From the NCBI RefSeq assembly GCF_035506375.1, contig NZ_DATJPM010000070.1, positions 1 to 13,134 on the forward strand: DNA of 13,134 nt, written 5' to 3'. Positions 7,395 to 13,134 of the stretch are shown piece by piece (within the stretch, counting starts at the first letter, position 1; each line of letters starts with the position of its first letter). A program made the position numbers and the translations under genes. This DNA comes from Methanocella sp. (lineage in GTDB: Archaea > Halobacteriota > Methanocellia > Methanocellales > Methanocellaceae). A model generated the notes under the pieces. It worked only from the letters and a program-made list of their open reading frames with translations, did no database searches and was not told where the DNA came from.

Positions 7395-7419
7395 ATATCG
7401 ATGAAAATATTAAAAAAAT
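7395..7419 (-). terminator. T-rich terminator after the mfn/lipoprotein operon
   Basis: On the minus strand a T7 tract (7412-7418) begins right after the lipoprotein TAA stop, and further T runs continue to about 7370. Such multiple oligo-T tracts are the usual archaeal intrinsic terminator. It separates this operon from the downstream secretion operon on the same strand. Confidence 0.5.
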
Positions 7420-8418
7420 TTAAACGATTATCTTCCATCCGCCATCATCGACCATGTTGAAAGTCCCGTCTATATAGTATACCTGTCCCGGAGAGCGGCT
7501 GTAGTGGATACTGCTCCAGTGTACGGCGACGGCGTTATGGCCGCCGATCCTGCCTGTGGACTGGATCGAGTCCGTCAGGATGTATTGTATCGCCATCTTT
7601 TCCCCGGCCGTGCCGTAGGTCCGGGACATGTTCTCCTCCATGCTCAGGATAGAGTCCCTGCCCATTGGCTTCAGCGTCGAGCCGTCGACAGTGACGAGCA
7701 ACCTGGCAGCACGGGTATATTCGCCCGAGCTGATGCGGTCGAAATAGCTCTGGGCTGTCCGTTCAGGAGTACTGTCGATGTCGTCCGGGCCGTAAACGCT
7801 ATTGAGCGCGTAGGCGACTATCCCGTCAGACGACTTGACCATATAGAATATCGGGACCGGTGAGGAAGGGTGCATGTAGTATATGACCTCGAAGCTCAGG
7901 TTCGAGCCCATGTACTGGATCGTCTTCGTGCCGTAATAGACGGTGCAGTTATTGTACTGGCCGGCGGGCACGATTACCGAGTCGGTGCCGTAATAATCAT
8001 ACGTTGATCCCGGAGTGTTCCATGTCTCGTCCATCGTGGTCATGTTCAAAGACTTCGGCATAGCTACCGTCTGCATGCCTTCGCCATCGATGACAGTCAG
8101 GGTCGCGTTGTTGACGCCCTCGTGGCTCCGGTTAAGCCAGGCGTCCAGGCGGCTGGAAACGTTACCGCTAACCGTAACAGAAGCGAGCCGGTCGCCGTCC
8201 TTTTCGCCCGGGTAGGCGAGCACCGTGAGCAGCCCCTGGCTCTGATTTTCGGCCGTGGCTATCGTATAGGTCGCCATGCTGAATTTAGCAGGGTCGAAAA
8301 CGTCTTTTCCGGCCAGCGTCGCCTTATGGTCCGTCGACGGGGCGGTGCAGCCCGCCAGCGATACGATCGCCGCGAGTACGATGAGGACAAGTACACAGGT
8401 CATGCTCTTCTTTGTCAT
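7420..8418 (-). CDS. Predicted membrane-anchored lipoprotein, hypothetical
   Basis: This is a 332-aa exported protein. Residues 1-23 form a signal peptide (MTKKSM, then a hydrophobic core) ending in a lipobox LAGC with Cys24, so it is probably lipid-anchored outside the cytoplasmic membrane. Residues of about 35-210 look like an all-beta domain rich in Thr, Ser and Tyr. The C-terminal part (about 218-332), starting PERTAQSYFDRISSGEY and ending in a GGWKIIV strand, resembles the NTF2-like/DUF4878-type fold common at the end of such lipoproteins; this is a resemblance by eye, not a search result. Its ATG overlaps the mfnF stop by 4 nt (ATGA), so it is translated from the methanofuran operon message. 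No known step of methanofuran synthesis needs a lipoprotein, so the link may be only transcriptional. Confidence 0.85.
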   Translation of the reverse strand: MTKKSMTCVLVLIVLAAIVSLAGCTAPSTDHKATLAGKDVFDPAKFSMATYTIATAENQSQGLLTVLAYPGEKDGDRLASVTVSGNVSSRLDAWLNRSHEGVNNATLTVIDGEGMQTVAMPKSLNMTTMDETWNTPGSTYDYYGTDSVIVPAGQYNNCTVYYGTKTIQYMGSNLSFEVIYYMHPSSPVPIFYMVKSSDGIVAYALNSVYGPDDIDSTPERTAQSYFDRISSGEYTRAARLLVTVDGSTLKPMGRDSILSMEENMSRTYGTAGEKMAIQYILTDSIQSTGRIGGHNAVAVHWSSIHYSRSPGQVYYIDGTFNMVDDGGWKIIV

Positions 8419-9383
8419 TCTATCGGCTCCATTTCGAGCAGTTTTGCCACGGCATACGCCGGGAATACGTGGGAGATATCAGTACCTGCTCCCACATAAG
8501 TGTATGGGAAGCCCAGCTCGTCCAGCGCGTCCTTCGCGATGAAGCTGCCCAGGCCACAGATGGCCGCGCGCCGGATGCAGTAGTTCTCGGATACGGTGGC
8601 TATTCCCTCTTTCAGGTCTTCCACCTGCGACCAGTATGCCTGCTTCGCGATCTCCAGGGCTTCTTCCCGCGACAGCTCATCAAGGTCGCAGCACACCACG
8701 CGGGCCAGCCGCAGGGCGGACGCCGCTTTCGTCTTCCTGGCCCCGTCCGGCGTATCGCAGGAATAGTCCTTCTGGCCGATATGGCCGAGGAGCAGGTTCA
8801 CGTCGGCCGTTATGGCGAAAAGCTCCGAAGCCGTCCGCACGGCCATGTCCCGTAGAAAGACCGCCCGCAGCAGGGCAGCCACGTTCGTACGTAACGCGCC
8901 AGCGTAGATCAGCTCGCTCCGGGAGAGCCGCTGGAAGTCCGTCAGGCCCGCCACAGGGATGCCGGCCACTATTGGTATTATGTCGGTGGTAGTGCTTCCG
9001 ATGTCGATGAACAGGATGTCTTTATGGACGCAGCCGATAAAGCGGGCGGACGCCGACCAGTTCGAAGCCGATAATAGGTGATGATCACCCGCACTGGGGT
9101 AAAATTTCCCGTCGCTGCCGTAGAAAACGGCTTCCGGGAAGACTTTCTTCACTTCACCTGCGATATGCCCGATACCTTCCTTTTTCGAGGCGAAGCAGTC
9201 GGCCAGCTCGCCGGTGATCGTTACGCCGACGGCGTCTGTCTTCCCGGCCTTTTTCTTAATATCACGGAGAGTGCCCGCGATATCGCAGCCCTTCCACAGG
9301 GGCAGGTATTTTGAGTAGGTGAACTTTCCGTTAGAAGTTGCAGCCTTTGTGTTCGCGCCTCCGATGTCGATGCCCAGCTTCAT
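8415..9383 (-). CDS. MfnF, methanofuran biosynthesis APMF-Glu synthase (hydantoinase/oxoprolinase-like)
   Basis: This 322-aa ASKHA-fold protein of the hydantoinase A/oxoprolinase-related family matches archaeal MfnF. MfnF condenses gamma-glutamyltyramine with the diphosphate of 5-(aminomethyl)-3-furanmethanol to make the core of methanofuran (established for the family). Seen here are the phosphate 1 loop GIDIGGANTK (4-13), the phosphate 2 loop FIDIGSTTTD (125-134) and an adenosine-type motif ICGLGSFIAKDAL (275-287). The length agrees with the family. ATG 9383 overlaps the mfnD stop (ATGA) and has GGAG 8 nt upstream. It is cytoplasmic, with no signal peptide. Immediate linkage to mfnD, which makes its glutamyl substrate, strengthens the call. 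A generic hydantoinase-like protein is the alternative but is unlikely in this context. Confidence 0.9.
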   Translation of the reverse strand: MKLGIDIGGANTKAATSNGKFTYSKYLPLWKGCDIAGTLRDIKKKAGKTDAVGVTITGELADCFASKKEGIGHIAGEVKKVFPEAVFYGSDGKFYPSAGDHHLLSASNWSASARFIGCVHKDILFIDIGSTTTDIIPIVAGIPVAGLTDFQRLSRSELIYAGALRTNVAALLRAVFLRDMAVRTASELFAITADVNLLLGHIGQKDYSCDTPDGARKTKAASALRLARVVCCDLDELSREEALEIAKQAYWSQVEDLKEGIATVSENYCIRRAAICGLGSFIAKDALDELGFPYTYVGAGTDISHVFPAYAVAKLLEMEPIE

Positions 9384-10246
9384 GATCGCTTCTCCAGATC
9401 GGCCTTAGTGAACGAGTAATGCCCTTTTATGCCCACGCTCTCGGGTAGAGTGCCGAATCGGGCCCTGAGTATGAGGTCCGCGATATTGGCGTCCAGTACC
9501 TTATCGAGCGCGAGGACGGCCGTCGTCGGCCTCGGGTTGACGTCGACCACGTAAGGCCGGTCACCATAAACGATATCGATGCCGAAGAGACCCTGGCAAC
9601 CGAGCATATGCCCGGCTTTTGTGGCGACGCCGAAGATCTCCCGCTTCGCCGGATGCTCGTATGGCACCTCGTTGCCGTCGTAATGGATGAGCTCGAAACC
9701 GTCCGACTCGATGGTCTTTATGTACTGCTTATTCAGAGTCAAAGGGAGCATGGTCTTTCCCCCGATGAGCGAGACGCTTAGGTGCTCGCCCTCGATATAT
9801 TCCGTCGATATAAAGCCTTCGCGTTCGACGGGGCCCTGCGACATGAAAATTCCTTCGGCACCGCATCCGTAGCGGGGCTTGACGACACATCTGACGCCTT
9901 TCTCGTGGACCAGCCGGGGCGCGGGAATGCCGTTATATAATAATGTCTCGGTCGTCTCCCGCTTATCGGCGCAGAGGCGGATGACCCTGGAAGAACAGCC
10001 CAGGTTGATGCATTTCTTCTCGAGCCCGGCCGTGTATTTTTCCAGCGACGCGTCCGGGGCTATCAAAAGGAAGCAGTCGCATTCTCGGGATAATTCTGCG
10101 AGACCCGCCTCGAAGTCCCGGGGCACGCGCACCGTGCAGCCGGCCGCCTCGAACGAGCGCCGGAGCGTGTCCAGCATGGCCCGGCCCTCATTCGCCAGGC
10201 CCTCAAGGCCTGCGCAAACCGAATACTCGGCCAGCAGTATCTTCAT
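9380..10246 (-). CDS. MfnD, tyramine--L-glutamate ligase (ATP-grasp)
   Basis: This 288-aa ATP-grasp enzyme is predicted to join the gamma-carboxylate of glutamate to tyramine using ATP, giving gamma-glutamyltyramine for methanofuran. ATP-grasp features are the VVKPRYGCGAEG loop with its ATP-binding lysine (121-132), the STEYIEGEHLSVSLI strand-turn that provides adenine contacts and acidic residues (147-161), and the metal-binding GIDIV...VVDVNPRPTT segment (222-242) with Asp and Asn ligands. The length fits characterised MfnD. It is the first gene of the mfnD-mfnF-lipoprotein operon. A TATA box about 29 nt before ATG 10246 predicts a near-leaderless mRNA, in line with the absence of a ribosome binding site. 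Other small-molecule ATP-grasp ligases look similar, but adjacency to mfnF makes MfnD by far the best choice. Confidence 0.9.
   Translation of the reverse strand: MKILLAEYSVCAGLEGLANEGRAMLDTLRRSFEAAGCTVRVPRDFEAGLAELSRECDCFLLIAPDASLEKYTAGLEKKCINLGCSSRVIRLCADKRETTETLLYNGIPAPRLVHEKGVRCVVKPRYGCGAEGIFMSQGPVEREGFISTEYIEGEHLSVSLIGGKTMLPLTLNKQYIKTIESDGFELIHYDGNEVPYEHPAKREIFGVATKAGHMLGCQGLFGIDIVYGDRPYVVDVNPRPTTAVLALDKVLDANIADLILRARFGTLPESVGIKGHYSFTKADLEKRS
9392..9395 (-). promoter_or_regulatory. Ribosome binding site of mfnF inside mfnD
   Basis: GGAG on the minus strand, 8 nt before ATG 9383, within the last codons of mfnD. It supports this start and allows internal re-initiation after the overlapping mfnD stop. 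Confidence 0.55.
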
Positions 10247-10271
10247 GACGCTCTTGAATAAGTGGCCGTTG

Positions 10272-10279
10272 ATATAATA
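10272..10279 (-). promoter_or_regulatory. TATA box for the mfnD operon
   Basis: TATTATAT on the minus strand, preceded by a BRE-like CCGAAAC (10281-10287). It predicts transcription from about 10250, 4 nt before the mfnD ATG. It shares the 116-bp divergent spacer with the promoter of the secreted protein gene. Confidence 0.55.
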
Positions 10280-10327
10280 CTGTTTCGGTTTTTTCGTTGA
10301 GATAGAAGGGTTTATTTTGCTGGAGCG

Positions 10328-10337
10328 TTATTATAAT
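10328..10337 (+). promoter_or_regulatory. TATA box for the secreted protein gene
   Basis: TTATTATAAT, centred about 30 nt before ATG 10363, predicting a leader of only a few bases. No ribosome binding site lies before this ATG, which fits near-leaderless translation. Confidence 0.5.
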
Positions 10338-10362
10338 TCGGAACACCAATTGGGGATGCACC

Positions 10363-10947
10363 ATGTCTTCCATCGGATCAAGATCACTGGCTTTCACGCT
10401 GGCCTGCGCCGTGCTGTTCACGGTGGCGGCCCCGCTGGCTTTCGCAGAGGAAAAGACCATTGCCCCGACAGGGTCTGACATATCGGTCATTATGGGGGCG
10501 ACCGGCAGCGGTGTCGCCCGGGCAAGCGTCTATCTGGACGGCACGCTGGCGGGCACGACGGACTCGAAGGGCAACTTTACCTTCACGACAGCCCCGGCAG
10601 CGGGCACGCATACGGTGACGGTCTCGGCAAAAGGCATTAAGAACGCGACCGCCAGCACCGACTTCGCCACGAAGCCCGTCGTCATCAAGGCCGAGGCCGG
10701 GAAAGGTAAGAGCCTGAGTATCCACGTCACGGACGCGAAAAGCAAGATGGGCCTGGCGGACGCGAAGATCGTCAACGGCAAATACGTCGTCGGCAGTACC
10801 GATGCGAGCGGTGACCTGAAGATGGCCGACTTCCCGATGGGCATTTACCTGGTCAAGATACAGAAGGACGGCTACAGGACTACCACGACGCTGTTAATCG
10901 TCTTATCGAACCGTACGAGCAGCTACGCGTTGAGCCCGACGGCTTAA
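10363..10947 (+). CDS. Secreted protein with two carboxypeptidase-regulatory-like beta-sandwich domains
   Basis: This 194-aa exported protein has a Sec-type signal peptide at residues 1-28 (hydrophobic LAFTLACAVLFTVAAPLAFA, likely cut before EE). Two beta-sandwich repeats follow. The first (about 38-92) contains GVARASVYLDGTLAGTTDSK and a GNFTFTT strand. The second (about 108-190) contains MGLADAKIVNGKYVVGSTD, a GDL strand and a YLVKIQKDGYRTTTT strand. The pattern (allowed variation, then T/S-D-x-x-G, then a P/G-G-x-Y-x-V strand and K-x-G) is that of CarboxypepD_reg or PEGA-like domains, which typically occur in surface proteins. No membrane anchor or sorting tail is seen, so it is probably released or bound to the cell surface. 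It is monocistronic, divergent from mfnD, and followed by a hairpin. The binding partner is unknown. Confidence 0.85.
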   Translation: MSSIGSRSLAFTLACAVLFTVAAPLAFAEEKTIAPTGSDISVIMGATGSGVARASVYLDGTLAGTTDSKGNFTFTTAPAAGTHTVTVSAKGIKNATASTDFATKPVVIKAEAGKGKSLSIHVTDAKSKMGLADAKIVNGKYVVGSTDASGDLKMADFPMGIYLVKIQKDGYRTTTTLLIVLSNRTSSYALSPTA

Positions 10948-10976
10948 GCGTAGCCTGCTTTTGCAGGCTATTCGCT
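10946..10976 (+). terminator. Hairpin terminator after the secreted protein gene
   Basis: TAGCCTGC (10951-10958) pairs perfectly with GCAGGCTA (10963-10970) around loop TTTT. The stem is extended by AGCG (10947-10950) with CGCT (10973-10976) across a small bulge. It starts at the TAA stop itself and is followed by TTTTATAA. A transcript end here would separate this gene from the MFS gene. Confidence 0.6.
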
Positions 10977-10994
10977 TTTATAACACGATTACGC

Positions 10995-11002
10995 TTAAAT
11001 AA
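10995..11002 (+). promoter_or_regulatory. TATA box for the MFS transporter gene
   Basis: TTAAATAA, giving a predicted start near 11024 and a leader of about 24 nt that contains the GGTGA ribosome site at 11036-11040. Confidence 0.5.
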
Positions 11003-11035
11003 AAAGGCGCCATTTAATTGTTATTTTCAATTGAT

Positions 11036-11040
11036 GGTGA
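11036..11040 (+). promoter_or_regulatory. Ribosome binding site fixing the MFS start
   Basis: GGTGA, 7 nt before ATG 11048. It favours this start over the in-frame TTG at 11018, which would lie upstream of the likely transcript start. Confidence 0.7.
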
Positions 11041-11047
11041 AGGGCGA

Positions 11048-12532
11048 ATGCCGGAAAAACAGATGGCCATAGCAGTCCAGGAACAGGCCCAGTACAAGAA
11101 CAAGTATATCATACTCGGGATAGTCCTGACCGCCGTCTTCATGGGCGTCCTGGATACGAACGTCGTGAATGTCGCCCTGCCGACGATCACGACCGCCTTC
11201 GGCGTAGAGCTGTCGCAGTCCCAGTGGGTCGTCACTGTATATCTTATCGTTAATACATCGTTGTTGCTCATTTTCGGAAGATTATCCGAATACACGGGCA
11301 AGGTGCGCCTGTTCTTCGCGGGCATCGCCATATTCACCATAGGCTCGCTGGCCTGCGGGCTTTCCGGGAGTTTGAACGAGCTCATCTTCTTCAGGATCAT
11401 ACAGGGCATGGGCGCTTCTATCGTATATTCCATCAACACGGCCATCCTGGTGCAGGCTTTCCCGAGGAATGAGCGGGGGAGGACATTAGGGCTGATAGGC
11501 ACCATCGTGGCCATCGGCAGCATCGCCGGCCCCATCCTCGGTGGGCTCATAACGGGCACCATCGGCTGGCAGTATATTTTCTTCATCAACGTGCCGGTCG
11601 GCATTATCCTCCTCTTGGTCGCAGCCAAATACCTCAAGCTTAAGGAAGTAAGCTGCAAGGTGAAGGGCATGGACTGGGTGGGCGCTGCGGCACTCATTCT
11701 GACCATGGTCTCGCTGATGATGCTACTTGGCGACCTGGCCGGCAGCCTGACGGTCGACACGGAAATGCTGATCTACGCCTGCGTCTTCTTCGTGTCCCTG
11801 GCCGGCTTCGTCTTTACGGAACTGAATCACGAGAACCCGATCATCGACCTGCGCCTCTTCAAGGTGAGAAAGTTCACCTTCGCGAGCCTGAGCACGATGA
11901 TCAACTTTACGGCTTTCTCGATGTTTATTTTGAGCATACCGTTCCTGCTGCAGTACGTGTGGGACTATACGCCCGAGCAGATAGGCATGATGCTCCTGGC
12001 CGTGCCACTTGTAACGGCGGTCGTGGCGCCCCTGAGCGGCTACATGTACGATAAGCTCCAGTCCACGTACCACAGCTCGTTCGGCATGCTGGTCACGGCG
12101 ATCGCGTTGTTTGTCCTGAGCTTTGTGGTAAAATTACATAACCCGCTATTACTTGTGGTCAGCTTCGGCTTCTTCGGCCTGGGCACCGGCATGTTCACCA
12201 GCCCCAACAATACGGAGATCATGTCGTCGCTGCCGATGAACAAGAGCAGTACGGCGTCGAGCATGCTGGCCACGGTGAGGAACTTCGGGAACGCCATTGG
12301 CGTATCCCTGGCGAGCATCATATTGTACCTGATGCTCTCGAACGCCGGGTTCGCGAGCATCATCGAGGCAAGCGTCAGCGGCAAGGATGCGCTGGCAAAC
12401 TCTATCAGCGTCGTACTGTTCGTAGGCGGAGCACTGTGCGTTATCGGCGTGATCACGTCCCTTATCGTAGGCTGGAGCAAGAACCAGGAGATAAACGTGC
12501 CGGCGGCGTGCGATGTGGCCGCGAAGCAATAG
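11048..12532 (+). CDS. DHA2-family (EmrB/QacA-type) MFS multidrug transporter, 14 helices
   Basis: This 494-aa integral membrane transporter is expected to export small hydrophobic compounds by proton antiport. Motifs are the D1-like LDTNVVNVALPTI in helix 1 (35-47), motif A GRLSEYTGKVR (77-87) between helices 2 and 3, RIIQGMGAS (116-124) in helix 4, motif C GSIAGPILGG (157-166) in helix 5, and IGWQYIFFINVPVG (172-185) after it, the signature of the 14-helix DHA2 group. Motif A has Ser/Glu where Asp/Arg is usual (LSEYTGK versus LADRxGR). The C-terminal half adds the further helices, ending in a short soluble tail. ATG 11048 follows GGTGA at good spacing. It is monocistronic, and no regulator gene or dedicated substrate pathway adjoins it, so the substrate cannot be named. 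The family is secure. Confidence 0.93.
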   Translation: MPEKQMAIAVQEQAQYKNKYIILGIVLTAVFMGVLDTNVVNVALPTITTAFGVELSQSQWVVTVYLIVNTSLLLIFGRLSEYTGKVRLFFAGIAIFTIGSLACGLSGSLNELIFFRIIQGMGASIVYSINTAILVQAFPRNERGRTLGLIGTIVAIGSIAGPILGGLITGTIGWQYIFFINVPVGIILLLVAAKYLKLKEVSCKVKGMDWVGAAALILTMVSLMMLLGDLAGSLTVDTEMLIYACVFFVSLAGFVFTELNHENPIIDLRLFKVRKFTFASLSTMINFTAFSMFILSIPFLLQYVWDYTPEQIGMMLLAVPLVTAVVAPLSGYMYDKLQSTYHSSFGMLVTAIALFVLSFVVKLHNPLLLVVSFGFFGLGTGMFTSPNNTEIMSSLPMNKSSTASSMLATVRNFGNAIGVSLASIILYLMLSNAGFASIIEASVSGKDALANSISVVLFVGGALCVIGVITSLIVGWSKNQEINVPAACDVAAKQ

Positions 12533-12546
12533 GGCTTTTATAAGCC
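12533..12546 (+). terminator. Possible hairpin terminator after the MFS gene
   Basis: GGCTTTTATAAGCC, a 5-bp stem with a 4-base loop starting directly after the TAG stop. A second stem, CATTCT/AGAATG, follows at about 12547-12568. There is no long T tract. Confidence 0.35.
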
Positions 12547-12719
12547 ATTCTAAGCCTATTAAGAATGCTCAAAGACGTTTTCAGCCACGAAGTTACGCGA
12601 AGCTGGCCTGAAGCTCATAGATATTATTTAATAATTTTGCTGCGTTGAATATTGATAGGTCATTGTTTAGCAAGTAGTCTTATTTTTATCGTTTGCGTAA
12701 TAGCCAAATTTATCGATAG
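12547..12719. other. AT-rich intergenic stretch
   Basis: No gene is seen. The segment CCACGAAGTTACGCGAAG (12585-12602) resembles the CCACGAAGGCACGAAG core of the nearby inverted repeat and may be a decayed copy. The rest is AT-rich sequence with no recognised element. Confidence 0.4.
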
Positions 12720-13134
12720 TTTCCGATTATCTTTTTCAATTTTTATGCTTTGTTGAATATGCCCTTTTAAGTCTCGGAGTGTACTGAGGCACTATTTTTC
12801 ACCACGAAGGCACGAAGAGCACGGAGGCCCACAAAGCCTTTTTTATAATTAAGAGACAAAGGACACAGAGCCGCTTTTTGAGCTTATAAGATACAAAGGA
12901 TATGAAGGCACGATGGCAAAAAGTGCTCTTGTTCATTCCACTGTGCCCTTGTATCCTTCGTGCCCTGATGTCAATGAACCAACTTTGTGTACTTTGTAAC
13001 TTAATCTAAAAAAAAGACTTTGTGGGCCTCCGTGCTCTTCGTGCCTTTGTGGTGAAAAATAGTGCCTCAGTACACTCCGAGACTTAAAAAGGCATATTCA
13101 ACAAAGCATAAAAATTGAAAAAGATAATCGGAAA
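12720..13134. repeat. Large inverted repeat (foldback-type element, cut by window end)
   Basis: The left arm 12720-12836 is the reverse complement of 13018-13134 over 117 bp with only two mismatches (at 12764 and 12806) and no gaps; after one more mismatch at 12837 the match fades. The right arm reaches the last base of the window, so the repeat may continue. Each arm has an AT-rich outer half (TTTCCGATTATC...) and an inner half with CCACGAAGGCACGAAGAG and CACGGAGGCCCACAAAG. The 181-bp centre (12837-13017) holds further diverged pieces of the same kind in opposite orientations (for example ACAAAGGACACAGAG at 12856-12870 against CTTTGTGTACTTTGT at 12983-12997), so the whole 415 bp is an imperfect palindrome. 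No transposase or other gene is inside. Confidence 0.9.

Noticed and set aside
7226..7438. 70-codon open frame on the minus strand between the lipoprotein and the secretion ATPase
   Set aside because: It overlaps both neighbouring genes, is made of AT-rich intergenic sequence with low-complexity Ile/Phe/Lys/Tyr content, and spans the terminator and the TTTATATA promoter.
11014..11760. Long minus-strand open frame opposite the MFS gene
   Set aside because: The Met/Ser/Pro-rich translation is a mirror of the transporter codons, while the plus strand shows clear MFS motifs, a promoter and a ribosome site.
12837..13017. Hidden gene or transposase fragment in the centre of the inverted repeat
   Set aside because: No open frame of useful length or recognisable protein motif exists on either strand; the content is repeat-like.

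Overview
The window reads as a chromosomal segment of a methanogenic archaeon. Two genes for methanofuran biosynthesis (mfnD, mfnF) lie back to back. Promoters look archaeal: TATA boxes about 26-30 nt upstream of starts, several giving leaderless or near-leaderless mRNAs. The clearest ribosome binding sites are GGTGA or GGAG. The coding DNA is moderately GC-rich with AT-rich gaps. The mix of gene families and the base composition remind me of Methanocella and relatives, but that placement is an inference, not something read from a marker gene.

Layout, left to right. Bases 1-258 hold no gene, only two sets of short GC-rich repeats. Bases 259-1646 (minus) hold a two-gene unit: a 63-aa multi-cysteine zinc-ribbon protein followed 5 nt later by a DUF362 protein. 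A small two-helix membrane protein (1834-2040, plus) is divergent from it. Bases 2221-7239 (minus) form a three-gene operon for an archaeal type IV pilus-like or secretion machine: a GspE/TadA-type secretion ATPase with a long disordered N-terminus, a double-domain T2SF/FlaJ-like membrane platform, and a RecA/KaiC-fold protein resembling FlaH whose Walker A loop has decayed. Bases 7420-10246 (minus) form a second operon, mfnD-mfnF-lipoprotein, with ATGA overlaps at both junctions. A secreted beta-sandwich protein (10363-10947, plus) diverges from mfnD, and a 14-helix DHA2-type MFS exporter (11048-12532, plus) follows it.

Bases 12533-13134 have no gene. They are AT-rich and contain a very large inverted repeat: arms of at least 117 bp with two mismatches, about 180 bp apart, running off the right edge of the window. 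The arms carry a CACGAAGG / CCTTCGTG-type repeat motif. A GC-rich, diverged form of this motif seems to be present at the extreme left (150-254).

How the genes work together: mfnD and mfnF carry out consecutive condensation steps toward methanofuran, the C1 carrier of the first step of CO2-dependent methanogenesis. The pilus-type operon supplies motor, platform and a probable regulatory or scaffold ATPase-fold partner. No pilin, prepilin peptidase or cargo gene is visible here, so the substrate of that machine is unknown. The most unusual items are the FlaH-like protein without a P-loop in an I-J-H gene order, and the long inverted repeat at the right end.
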